In this document: positions 1-12,029 of the stretch, one piece after another
Position numbering within the stretch: position 1 is the stretch's first letter
How the letters are laid out: each line of letters opens with the position of its first letter
NCBI RefSeq assembly: GCF_032854445.1
Contig: NC_088300.1
Location: 78,109,966-78,173,965 of the forward strand
Length of the DNA: 64,000 nt
Direction: 5' to 3'
Source of the DNA: Liolophura sinensis
Taxonomy: Eukaryota; Mollusca; Polyplacophora; Chitonida; Chitonidae
Translations under genes and position numbers: made by a program
Notes under the pieces: generated by a model
What the model was told of the DNA's origin: nothing
The model's input: the letters and a program-made list of their open reading frames with translations, nothing else
Database searches by the model: none

Positions 1-2070
1 TATGACACAACTATTGAATATTTAAACCAATCAGTTGCCACAAAAAATAATATAAACAGACTGACCCAAAAATAAGCTACGTCATACATGCTGTGATCAA
101 AATGAAGATTGACGGTGTGTGTAGTTTCCCAAAGCTCAGTACGAGGTCATAGGTTGGCTGGCACATTGCTACATGTAAGATGGCTTACGTTGGTGAAAAC
201 AGCCTGGTGTGGAATGGGTTTCTTTAATGTTTTTTTGAACTTATACTTTTCATATTATAAGCATATTGTGGGACATATAATTATGAAATCACAATATATA
301 ATTTTTAATATACCGTACTAGAATTGTTGATGGTATAATCTGATAGTACTTAAAATCTGCACCTGAAATCATGTCCAAGCTGTCCTGGTATGATGTGTAA
401 ACATTTCTTTCATGTCAGCAAAACCACATTTTGAATTGTAAATTACATTAAAGTAACTTTAAGTCTTTCACATTTAATAATCAGAATTTTTATGTTTGAA
501 ATGATTTTGTGACATCTGTGATTATAAAAAGAAGATGAAAGGAAATGTACAGGACAGCTGTAGCAAATTTGAGCATTGATTTTTTGAAGAGATAAGCTTA
601 GTCCAAGATGGGGTTCATACATGTATGTGAAAGTGATATGACTGAGAAGCATTTTCTCGTTGTGCAGCTGCCACACATATAGCCCCTACCTATAGACACA
701 TACCTGTGTTTCTCAAGGAATGGCCTTCACTATTGATCAGTGCTCGACGTGTCTCTTCATGCTTACATAGCAAGCCAATAGGACTGTCTAACCTGTACAT
801 GTAGCTATCAAGATGTTCCAGTTAATATAAACCACAAACTTGCATAAGAACGCAGCCATGTGTATTCTGCTTATTGATCCTCTTTAATGGCACAAGATGC
901 TTTCTCAGATCAATCTACGTAGATTTTCAATTAAATGAACAAAAGTGTATTTATACACTTTGAAACAGTTCATAATCCAGAACAGATCAATATTATTGTA
1001 CATGTCCTTAGCACAGTTGATCTTGTTCAAGCAGAATTTTCACAGTCTAGTTACTTGCAGGAGGCTGTTCAAAGCATACCAATACTTTATGACCAGCGTC
1101 AATATTTTAAGATTTATCAAATTATTATTATAAGACATACACTATAATGATGTGCAGAGTATTTATACTGTGACAACTTCTTTACATCATAGTCTGTTTT
1201 GTTTTCAAAAAGGAGCTTTACAATTTTGTGAACAGTATAGCATTGTGATTGAGTGTAATAGTTCTCATGTAATTGTTTTGTCTTCTGTCTTATGTCCGAT
1301 TGGTGAACCACCTAACACCTGTTTGTGTTGGTGAATTTTGTACACAGAGCTTACAACATCGATGATTGTACTTGACAAACACATTTGAAAAAAAAAAGAG
1401 AATCGTTCAAATGTCTGGTATTTCCGTTTTTATGCGTCCAACTTTTGGAAACCATCAGCTGGCACGTGGATTTTATCAGGAGTGTGTTAATAGAGTTCTG
1501 GTATTATCCATGCTATATCCTGTGTCTGGCAGCTGACTTGGTTAATCAATGTTCCTTTGTGTGTCATGTTCCTGCCCGCAAGTATATTGGGAATAAAATG
1601 ATGTCAGCAGTGTCAACAAAAAGTAGCGAATTGCTCCTAAGCATCATTTGGAATTCAAAAAGTGAAAATTGTTGAATTATTTGCCAGCTTGACTGATGTT
1701 TTCAAACAGATCACTACAGATGTATATACTAATATCAGGTACATCAAATTTCTTTGACTGGTAAATTTTTACCCATATATTTTTCATTTAATATAAGTAA
1801 ACACGTTTGGCTACACATTGTATTATGTGTGGATATTCATGTATAATTAAGGACGGTTTCCCATTTGATTTAAAGTGCTATTTTAACCATTGTCCTGCCT
1901 ACATCTTTCAGTACTGGTATCTTAGTTATACATGATGTAGCAACTACTTTTACTTGTGACCTTAAGAGTTAATTGTACATTTTTGGCTACTTATTTCACA
2001 CTGAACATTTGTATTCATGTGGGTTGAGAGAAACAGAAGCCATCTGAAAAGTTTGCATTCTTTGGTGATC
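1..2070. other. AT-rich upstream DNA, nothing recognised
   Basis: Only short chance open frames lie on both strands. None shows a known domain, biased composition or good splice borders. Confidence 0.6.
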
Positions 2071-2256
2071 TTGTTCAGTTTTGTAACAAGGAAGTGTGTC
2101 TGTATAAGCATATATACATGGATGTTGCCCTCTTGTTCAGTTTTGTAACAAGGAAGTGTGTCTGTATAAGCATATATACATGGATGTTGCCCTCTTGTTC
2201 AGTTTTGTAACAAGGAAGTGTGTCTGTATAAGCATATATACATCGATGTTGCCCTC
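2071..2256. repeat. Three tandem copies of a 62 bp unit
   Basis: Copies start at 2071, 2133 and 2195 (TTGTTCAGTTTTGTAACAAG and following). They are almost identical, with one substitution near the end of the third copy. This is a recent local triplication. Confidence 0.95.
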
Positions 2257-2723
2257 ATGCATTCTGAACCCAAAGACTACATCCTGAATGGTTAGTGTGC
2301 CTTAGTCTTGTCATTGTGCCTTAGTCTTGTCAGTGTGGCGGAGAATTGACTAGAATTTGATTGACAAAATCAACCGAAAGAATATAGTTTTAGTAGATGT
2401 GTACTCAGAAGACGAAAAAACGTTTGATATCTACAGATCCACATCTCTGTGCCGGCTGACGTTAAGTGGATGTTAATATCATGATGATGAATTTGTTAAT
2501 TACAGCTGTTACACGCCAGAAGCAAGGTTGAATTCATCGGACTGGAATAGTTTTGTAATGTCCTATTTCACTCACTGAAATAAACCTGTTTACATGTACA
2601 CTCTGTACATATGGCCTTGCAGCATGTGAGCCTGTGAACACCTGCTGGCCTCCAGCTGGTTTCAAAATTGGGGTATTTACACTCAATACATCATGATCTA
2701 TAGTTTCTCTTGACAATTTTATG
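2257..2723. other. Unannotated spacer with a 19 bp direct duplication
   Basis: GTGCCTTAGTCTTGTCA occurs at 2297 and again at 2316. Nothing else is recognised. Confidence 0.6.
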
Positions 2724-3941
2724 CACCCTCCCTTGAATGGGGAGTTTGTTGCTACCCCCTCACACCCTGCCTTGGGTGGAGAATTTGCTGATTCCCTTGC
2801 TCTCACACTCAGCCTTGGGTGGAGAATTTATTGATTGCTGTGTTCTCACACCCAGCCTTGGGTGGAGAATTTGTTGATTGCTGTGTTCTCACACCCAGCC
2901 TTGGGTGGAGAATTTATTGATTGCTGTGTTCTTACAACCAGCCTTGGGTGGAGAATTGATTGATTGCTGTGTTCTCACACCCAGCCTTGGGTGGGAATGT
3001 GTTGATTGCTGTGTTCTCACACCCAGCCTTGGGTGGATAATTTATTAATTGCTGTGTTCTCACACCCAGCCTTGGGTGGAGAATTGATTGATTGCTGTGT
3101 TCTTACAACCAGCCTTGGGTGGAGAATTGATTGATTGCTGTGTTCTCACACCCAGCCTTGGGTGGAGAATTTATTGATTGCTGTGTTCTCACACCCAGCC
3201 TTGGGTGGAGAATTTGCTGGTTCCCTTGTTCTCACACTCAGCCTTGGGTGAAGAATTTATTGATTGCTGTGTTCTTACAACCAGCCTTGGGTGGAGAATT
3301 TATTGATTCCTGTGTTCTCACACCCAGCCTTGGGTGGGAATGTGTTGATTCCCCTGTTCTCACACTCAGACTGGCCCGGATAGTACTGTTGGTAGAGCGT
3401 CTGCTTTGGGACTGGTAGATCCAGGATCAATCCTTGATCGAGTCACACCTAAGACTTTAAAAGAGGAAGTTGTAACTTCCTCGCTTGGCGTTCAGCATGA
3501 AGGGGATAGTGCAACGACTGGTTTGACCTGTATCAGTATAATGGCTCAGGCGGGGCGGCCTTCGGTAAGTCGTCTCAGTGAAGCAGCACTAAATAAAAGA
3601 GTGGTGGAAATCCGTCCTGCAACAAGGAGGCACGTTAATTGCTGTGTTCTCACACTCAGCCTTGGGTGGAGAATTTATTGATTGCTGTGTTCTCACACCC
3701 AGCCTTGGGTGGAGAATTTGTTGATTGCTGTGTTCTTACAACCAGCCTTGGGTGGAGAATTGATTGATTGCTGTGTTCTCACACCCAGCCTTGGGTGGAG
3801 AATTTGTTGATTGCTGTGTTCTCACACCAAGCCTTGGGTGGAGAATTTATTAATTGCTGTGTTCTCACACTCAGCCTTGGGTGGAGAATTTATTGATTGC
3901 TGTGTTCTCACACCTAGCCTTGGGTGGAGAATTTGTTGATG
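2724..3941. repeat. 43 bp minisatellite, about 22 copies, split by a SINE
   Basis: The core is CAGCCTTGGGTGGAGAATTT, then a TTGATTGCTGTGTTCTCACAC-like half. Units run 2724-3371 and 3638-3941, with a tRNA-headed SINE between. Unit variants include a shortened GGGTGGGAATGTG form and TTCCC in place of TGCTG. The outermost left units are the most diverged, as expected for array edges. Confidence 0.95.
3372..3637 (+). mobile_element. tRNA-headed SINE, family A, inside the 43 bp array
   Basis: The head has GTTGGTAGAGCG (Pol III box A region) and GATCAATCCT (box B region). The body CACACCTAAGACTTTAAAAG continues through TGTATCAGTATAATGGCT. It matches the full-length copy at 46887-47241 along its length but stops at GGAGGCACGTTA, so the last roughly 80 bases are missing. 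The array resumes immediately after. Confidence 0.85.
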
Positions 3942-5335
3942 TGGCCGTTTATACAGTCCACTTATTATCTACCAATATGTTGTGCATATTTGTTCATCAC
4001 ATGTGGGAAAACATGAACTTCTTCAGTAATTTGCCAAAGATCGGTGGTTTATCTCAGGCACTCATGTCTCTGATTTCTTCTAGTCTTAAGACTGGCTGCC
4101 AAAGTTAAAATTTCTTAGTGAAGTTTTCAAACGAGTGAAATTTATAAATAAATCAGTGAATTTGATTATAAATACATATTTGTTTCAGTGCTAGTTCAGT
4201 CATATTGGGAATGCTAATTTTAGGTTTACACAGCCAGTTATCTCTACATCTATTTATCTACAGTTACGTCTGTAGTATACTCTATAGATGTGCTGATATA
4301 CCCCCAACAGACATGACCAAAAATTTCACACCTGAAAGGGGCCTGACATCCATGTTTTCTTTGTGATTTATTTGTGGTTGTGTTGTTAATCTTTCAATCC
4401 TAATATTTCATTATGGTGAAATAAAACATGATACTTTTCTGTGAAGAGATAATCGCCGGGCTCAAAGTTAAACGCATGCAGTAAATCTACAGAGCTCAGT
4501 GACTGGCGATGGAATATCCTGTTGCATTTGACCACAAACACTTTCAATGTAAGCCCTTGTATATACAGGGCTTTATGTGACCTCCAAGGGAAGGCTCTAG
4601 ATTGATGTAACAGGGTGTAAATGCAAAGGACAATTCACAATATCATATCATATATCTACTGGTCTCATACAGTTAAATTTTCCTCCTGGAATGAGGAGCA
4701 GGTGTATTTGTGGATCTAACTGTAATGATTGAGCCTTTAATCACGATGAGAATGATGAATAGTGTAGACTGAAAAGGTGTTGACTGTGAAATCTCGGCAG
4801 TCAGGAAGAATGGTGTCAGTATGTTAATTGCTTAAACATGTAAGTTTAATCAGGCAATTGTTGAATTATTGTTTTCGTGACTACTAAAGTCAGTGATATT
4901 TCATTCAGTTAGATATCACTGTTGTTATTACATTTTAACATTTCACACCCAGACACCATGACGCCCAGAAGGGAAACATATTGTTTTATGATGGTCTGAT
5001 CTGAGCTTTGCGGTTTGACATCATAATAGATACACAGTGAAGTTTTACATTTCTACAAATTGTGTAACAGTGAAACAAGGTTTTATACAACATGTCATGT
5101 ACTTCGTCATGCTCTTATACGAGTCTGTTTCAGCTAAAAAAAATTGCTTCATAAATTCCTTGTATCTTGCTGGTTATCATTTCCATGCTTCACTTCAGAA
5201 ATAGTTATGGTAGATATAACCTTCACTGTGCATTTTCCAGCATGTGGTACATGTCCTTGTGGTTGTAATGGACAGATGGAAATGTGTATGTATACAGATA
5301 TTCCATGATTATTTTACCCAAAGATAATGATTTCA
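3942..5335. other. Unannotated AT-rich DNA
   Basis: No coding, RNA or repeat structure recognised beyond chance open frames. Confidence 0.6.
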
Positions 5336-5523
5336 GCTTTCATGATGGATAATTGGGAATGTACATGGAAGCTTTCATGATGGATAATTGGGAATGCATG
5401 TGGAAGCTTTCATGATGGATAATTGGGAATGCATGTGGAAGCTTTCATGATGGATAATTGGGAATGCATGTGGAAGCTTTCATGATGGATAATTGGGAAT
5501 GCACGTGGAAGCTTTCATGATGG
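5336..5523. repeat. 35 bp minisatellite, 5.4 copies
   Basis: Units begin GCTTTCATGATGGATAATTG at 5336, 5371, 5406, 5441, 5476 and, partial, 5511. Copies differ at only one to three bases. Confidence 0.95.
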
Positions 5524-7344
5524 AGATAAGTGCCATAGCTATATTAATAGCTGATGCTTGAACATCAACTGAAAGCTTTCTGATGAAGTGGAAATACATG
5601 GTTTAATGCAGAAATATCTAGTACTAGTGTCAAGTGATATCAGCATCACACAATGGAGACCAAATATAAACAACGTTTAGAAAATTTGAAATTGTTTTTA
5701 AATATCAGCCAAGATTAGAAGCTCTCTGACTTATCACAAGGTGCCTTGTTACATGAGTACAGTTGTATGGCTGATAAGGTGTTGAGCTGACAGAATGCAT
5801 AGTGGGGAAGTCACTGCTTCCCGCTTGTATCAAAACAGTCCAAAGCTATGAACCCTTTTCTTCTATCATTCATTATGTCACAATTATTGGTGTGCTCAGG
5901 AAACCCATATGAATTACACATGAACTGTGATGGCACAGAAAAAAAACCTCTACTGGGATTTGAACCTTTTGTGTAGCTCGTTGAGCAACTATCAGCTTTA
6001 TGTACACTTGTTTTATTTGGTAAATCTAAAGGACTAATATACATTTATTAGTAGATGAGCAGGTAAATTTTTAAACACCTACAGCAGACTTGATGTTGTT
6101 AGTTACAGCAACATTACAGGTGCCCTAAATCACCTAAAATTCTGTCCATAAATAAGATACTTGTTTTTCCTGATTGAGTTTCTATTTACTTTAGATAGGT
6201 GTTTTGAGGTTTGTTTGGAATGAAGGAGGATATTCTATGGAAAAATGTAAGTTTCAGCACCAAAAAGTATTATTTTATGACATGAAAAAATGTACTTTTT
6301 GGGGTGAAATTTTAGGTCAGGTACAGTTTTCTATTAGGCTTACATGTGTACATGTACTTGTTTGTGTAGGTTTTTTCTTTTTCCTTTTTTTTTGCAGTTT
6401 TATATACACTGTAGCTAGCTTGTTATGTACAGTGTGGAGTGGGCTAGTATAATATATCCATGTGCATGCTGTACACTTCATACCTCCGTTGTATACAGTA
6501 ACGTGAGTCCCAGTTAAGCGCATAATAATACTGTACATGTTCAACTTACCCGATGTACAACATGTGTTCTGATGCCATCTGTGCTGTGGTGTCTGGAGAA
6601 AGTGCAGTTAGCAACATGCCTGTAGAACTGATGGCAGATTACATGTAGTGATTTAGTGATGGCTTTATGAGACAATCATCAGACAAAACTGGATTTCACC
6701 CCTTAAAGCTCAATGCTACAGTGTACAAAACTTCAATATCCTTGAGTAATATATCCACTTTCCAAATGACATCTATACCTATCTAATATATACACCCATC
6801 AAAAAAAACACCTGTAGATTATCCCAGGTACATGTAAATATATCAGATATCCCATATAAATATAAAAATCAAATTTCCCAACATGTCAGCCTCAGTCATG
6901 TGACTTTACATGGATATACAAGTTATTAGCATCTGTCTTTGGCGTCTTGGGATCCCTGACAAATATTATGAAGAAACATGCTGTGTTCACTTTCTCAGCC
7001 TTGCTCTCCATATCTTGTGATCCTATCATCTTACTTAATGTCTTACGTGTAGGATGGTCTTTTTTCAGTGCCAATCTGAAGGGGCACACATCACTTTCAC
7101 TGATTTCTTTTATATAATATGTGTGCATGTATGTATGTAATATGATTTTTCCTGTTGTAATATGTACAGATGTATTTAAAAACAAGGTTATTCAGCAATT
7201 GTCATATTTTCTCCAGATCATAATTGCAAAGCTTTTGACTTGTTGTAAACCGTGATATCAGTGTACATGTGGGGTACATGTGTAACACGTACATGTGTGT
7301 CTGTATGCACAGTGTAGGTTTACTGACCTGACTAGGTCTAGAAT
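5524..7344. other. Unannotated upstream DNA with a tRNA-like scrap
   Basis: On the minus strand at about 5935-6010 there is a box B-like AAGGTTCAAATCCCAGTAG preceded by GATAGTTGCTCAACG, reminiscent of a SINE head. It has no clear body, so I list it only as a possible old fragment. The rest is unrecognised. Confidence 0.35.
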
Positions 7345-8378
7345 GGATATTGTATTGACCTCCAGGAATAGCAAGACACAAACATTGTATTGACCTTCGG
7401 GAACAGCAAGACACATTGTAGTGACCTCCAGGAATAACTATACACAGACACTATGTTGACCTAAAGGGATAACAAGACAGACATTGCATTGACCTGAGGA
7501 ATAACAAGACACAAACATTGTATTGACCTCTGGGAATAGCAATACTAAGACATGGCATTGACCTCCAGTAATAGCAAGACAAAGACATTGTACTGACCTC
7601 CAGGAATAACAAGACGTACCGTATATTGACCTCCAGGAATAACAAGATACAGATATTGTATTCACCTCCAGAAGTAAGACATTGTATTGACATCCAGTAA
7701 TAGTAAGACTGATACATTGTAGTGACCTCCACGAATAACAAGACACAGACATTGTATTGACCTTCAGGAATAACAAGGCAGACATTGCATTGACATGAGA
7801 AATAACAAGACATAGACATTGTATTTGACCTCCAGAAATAACAATAGAGATATATTGTACTGACCTCCGGGAATAACAAGACAATGACATTGTATTGACC
7901 TCCAGGAATAACAAGACACAAACATTGTATTGACCTCTGGGAATAGCAAGACACAGACATTGTATTGACTTTAAGGAAAAATAAGACAAAGACATTGTAT
8001 TGACCTCCAGTAATAGCAAGACAAAGACATTGTTTTGACCTCCAGGAATAACAAGACAGACATTGCATACTGAGGAATATGTATTGACCTCCAGGCATAA
8101 CAAGACACAGACATTGTATTGGCCTTCATGAATAACAAGACAGATATTGTATTGAGCTCCAGGAATAGGAAGACAACGACATTGTGCTGACCTCCAGGAA
8201 TAACAAGACGTACATTGCATTGACCTCAAGGAATAACAAGACACAGACATTGTGTTGACCTCAAGGAATAACAAGACACAGACTTTGTGTTGACCTCAAG
8301 GAATAACAAGACACAAGCATTGTACTGAACTCCAGGAAAAGCAAGATAGAGACATTGTGTTGACCTCTAGGAACAACC
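7345..8378. repeat. 35 bp minisatellite, about 29 degenerate copies
   Basis: The core is ATTGACCTCCAGGAATAACA, then AGACACAGACATTGT. Unit length varies by insertions and deletions, and substitutions are frequent, so the array is older than the 79 bp or 48 bp arrays. Most units contain TGACCT, the reverse complement of the half-site AGGTCA. Minus-strand open frames of up to 278 codons here are repeat artefacts. Confidence 0.93.
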
Positions 8379-10244
8379 AGTTTCTTCTTGATGAAATCAT
8401 GCATATTTGTGGGGCATCTGGTTGTCTAGCAAATACTGTCCATGTTTCACTCTGTAAAGTATAATTTTATGTTGGGATGAGATGGTGAAATGTATTTTTA
8501 TATTGCTGTTGTAAACCACAAATGTACCTAAGTGCATGTATGCGTAGCTATTTCAATGCCAATGTTGACATCGCCTGTACTGAACATGTGTTTATTATGG
8601 TGTACTTTTCCTTACCTTTTGCCTTTTTATAGCTTCTGTATCGGCAAGGAATTTACTGCATAGCTTACTGAACTTACCTGAAACCGAAATAATCCTGTGA
8701 TACACGTATTAACACCTGCATTTGCCCCTGAGTACCAGTAATCCATGTAAGACCTTTTTTAAATGTTGCAGCGGCCATGTTTTCCTGTGCCAACCCTGCT
8801 AGTCATGTGACTAGACCTGTAAAGTATTTTAGCCATCGTTTGACATTTTGCTTTGTTGTAATGTTCTTGTTTATGCTCAACAACATAATGTAATTTTGGT
8901 TGTTATTGTCTGAGCATATTTCCTTGTATTTCGTGCAGATAAAGTTAGGTACTACTTGTATAACTTGGCGTAGGAAAATTATTTGTAAGAGTTGCACGGT
9001 CCTTCGGATAGCGGGAACATTCAAACAGGTCATCAAGTGCTTCCTAACAAAGTAGGTTTATTACATGTGTACAACAGCACTGAAATACCTTTTTGACTGT
9101 GTGTGTATCATACTAACTAACCATAGTTACTATTTTAATTTTCTATTAATTATTGAAGTGTGATTAGGTGCTCAGAGCATTCGATATCACTACACTGTTC
9201 TGTGGCTATGGATTGATGTACTATTGAGTGGAAATGTGAAGCTAATCAAAAGGTGCAAGCCTATGTTATCATGGTACTTTGATCCTAGTTTAGAAAGTCC
9301 CTTTGAACTGCAAGAAGATCCACCCTGTGTCTTCCCATATTCCCAGAATTTGTCATTGTGTACATAAGTAGTTCTTGCGTTGCCAAGTTTGTCACGATTA
9401 TACCAAACTTTGATTGGATGACCACTGTTCCGTGACTTGACCTGCATACATATAAATCACTGGCAGATAGAATCAGAATGGCTTCCCATTAACATCTCTG
9501 TATAAAGACAATAAAGGTGCTTACATTGCATATGCCATATTGGATTTTACCTGGGATATATACAATACTGTATATACAGTACCACATTTACATGTATATG
9601 TAATTACAGTAGTATGTAATTGTGTGCATACACTTTAACAAGGATAACTGAATTTCTGTATGTTATCTCCCCATGGCTTAACTGTGGGTTAACTTAGCTG
9701 TTCATCTCCTAGTACAACTGCACTTATATGACCTTATGTGAAGATTTGATGTTTCCGTCAATATATGTTTGAAATTCTGCAGAACTTGTTTGTTGGTTTC
9801 GTTCATCGATGGCCATTGGAATTCATCATAGGAATTTGGTTGATTTATCCGATCATAAACCCTGCCTTGGGTGGGAAGGTGCTTTGCAGCAACATTTACA
9901 ATTCAAATCTTCAGTGGTTGTCTCTGCTTTCTACTCCAGATGGCGCATGTGCTGTCCAGTAGCAGAGACAGTCAGAAGGGCATGTCATCACCAAGTGTGT
10001 CTTCGGTAAGTTAAGCTTTTCTTTCTGATCCTTGGATCTATACATAAATTATGATGAACTTTTGCCCAGGAATATTAAATATATGAATTCTGTCACGTTT
10101 GAAGTAGTTAATTAAAATCTGTAATTGCACCATATCTATTTAATGCCTGTCAAACTGGCTGGCACAGGTTAGTCATCATTGCATGTGTTATTGTAATATT
10201 ATTTTTATGTTGCATTAGTGTTTGTACTGGTCTGTTGTTATTAT
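8379..10244. other. Unannotated upstream DNA
   Basis: No gene recognised. A 15-base match to the 43 bp array core (CCCTGCCTTGGGTGG) occurs near 9857 as an isolated word. Confidence 0.55.
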
Positions 10245-10392
10245 TGACGTGGGAAGCTCTGCCAGCAATCTGCGGATGATTGCGGGTTCCCCTGGGCTTT
10301 GCCCAGCTTCCTGCCACCATAATGCTGACCCCCATCGTATAAGTCAAATATTCTTGAGTACAGCTTAAACATCACTCAAATAAATAAATAAA
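10245..10392 (+). mobile_element. SINE family B, 3' half only
   Basis: It shares the family body: CTGCGGATGATTGCGGG, a GGGCTTTGCCCAGCTTCC stretch, CCACCATAATGCTG, and AAATATTCTTGAGTAC near the end, followed by (AAAT)n. The tRNA-derived head is missing, so this is 5' truncated. It is diverged from the full copy at 25800-26062. Confidence 0.85.
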
Positions 10393-10503
10393 TTCCACAG
10401 AAACGTTGAACATTGAAAGTATATATGCACATTTGAAAGGTGTGGTATATATGTGTAAAAATCTGTGATTATGGTGAGTAAATGAAACAAAATGAAATAC
10501 TAT

Positions 10504-10788
10504 AGGGAGTTCTCATTATCGTATCAGAAGGAGTTCTCATTATTTTAGCAGAGGGAGTGCTCATTACCATACTAAAGGGAGTTTTTATAAAACATGTTAA
10601 AGTACCAGAGAGAGTTCTCATTACTGTATCTAAGGGTGTTCTCATTACCTTAATTACCAAAGGGAGTTCTCATTACCTTCATTACCATAGGGAGTTCTCA
10701 TTACAATACCAGAGGGAGTTCTCATTACAATACCAGAGGGAGTTCTCATTACAATATCAGAGGGAGTTCTCATTACAATACCAGAGGG
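10504..10788. repeat. 24 bp minisatellite, about 11 copies
   Basis: The core is GGGAGTTCTCATTACAATAC, then CAGA. The left half is degenerate with longer units; the right half (10690-10788) is near perfect at 24 bp, so growth was most recent at the right end. Confidence 0.93.
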
Positions 10789-12029
10789 AACACAGTGAAC
10801 ATGTACTTTTTTGAGTTGACAATAATACCAGTGTTTGCAGCATCTTTGAGCACCGCTGTAGTTCTGTGAGTCACCAAAACCCCCCTTGCTCTGATTAGCA
10901 AGGTTGAATTATGCCTGGTTAACAGTGATTTACATTGGTCTGTTTTACAATACCAAAGGTATGATTTCATGTGTCCAGGATACAACTCTGGTTGTTTTGC
11001 TTTTGTACTTTTAATTTTAATATTGTGGATACATACATGCACATGGAGGAACAGAGGTGACAGTTAACATCATTCATCTTATGCAATGATCACCAAATTG
11101 CCATTTTCCCTATGTCCACTGTATCAGAGGTTCATGGAGACCAAATTTTATGGAACGAAATTTTACGTGGCCAAATTCAGTGTTAATAAATTTTACCAGC
11201 CTATTTAGGGTCTGAATTGAGTTAACATTTATTTTCCTAAGCAATGTAAATTTTATGCCCTGTTATGTAGTTACCTATAAATTTCTGTAAACATCCACTT
11301 TACAACATTCATTTTACAGCTTTACTTGTATGTAAATACTGGTAATTAATCGACTGATTTTGAGAAGAAAGAAAATTAACACTAACAAGAATGGAAACAA
11401 AGTTTTAATAATATTAAATTATAACGAACATTAATTTTAAACCTTTCCTTATTTATTTGTCTATCTTAATATGCATTATATTAACTTTGAGTAAAATATA
11501 AAGTGAATTCCATCCTTGGACTTTTGCGGGTCATCCACTTGTTGAGGTTTAACTTTCTTTTATCTTCTGCGTCTGTGTTATCTGCTTTTGCTATAAGAAC
11601 CGGATCAACAAGAATGAAAATAGCAGCAGTCACGTACGACATACTAAACCACCTGTGAGAGTTTCGATTGCACATTTTACACAATATCACATGAGAACAT
11701 TTCTCAACAGTAAGTGAAGTCCATAATTATTACAACTGCTGCTGATAATATGTCAATGGACATGCAGTTAAGTCTGGGAAAGATGCCTATGAGGTGGATG
11801 TTTAATTTCCAGTTTTCAATACAGTGGCGATACAAACATATGATTCACAGGCTGCCTTGTAGATTTTAGTTTGACTTATTTTTCCTAAAATTGTTGAAAT
11901 TGAATTTTTTGTTTCAAGTCACAGAATTAAGTTTTAAAAATCAGTTTTGTGAACTAAATATTGGTAAATATCAGTTTATAAAATCAACTTGTATGAATCC
12001 ATGTATGTAGATACTGTAGGTATAAATTT
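10789..12029. other. Unannotated AT-rich DNA
   Basis: Nothing recognised on either strand. Confidence 0.6.

Noticed and set aside
1385-1675. 96-codon plus-strand frame near the window start
   Set aside because: No recognisable domain, AT-rich flanks, and no splice or start context better than chance.
7438-8274. 278-codon minus-strand frame rich in CYSWRS
   Set aside because: A degenerate 35 bp repeat with no conserved domain; alternative frames are equally open.
9855-9875. CCCTGCCTTGGGTGG word identical to the 43 bp array core
   Set aside because: A single isolated match of 15 bases without flanking similarity. It could be chance or a relic, and it is not enough to call a repeat copy.
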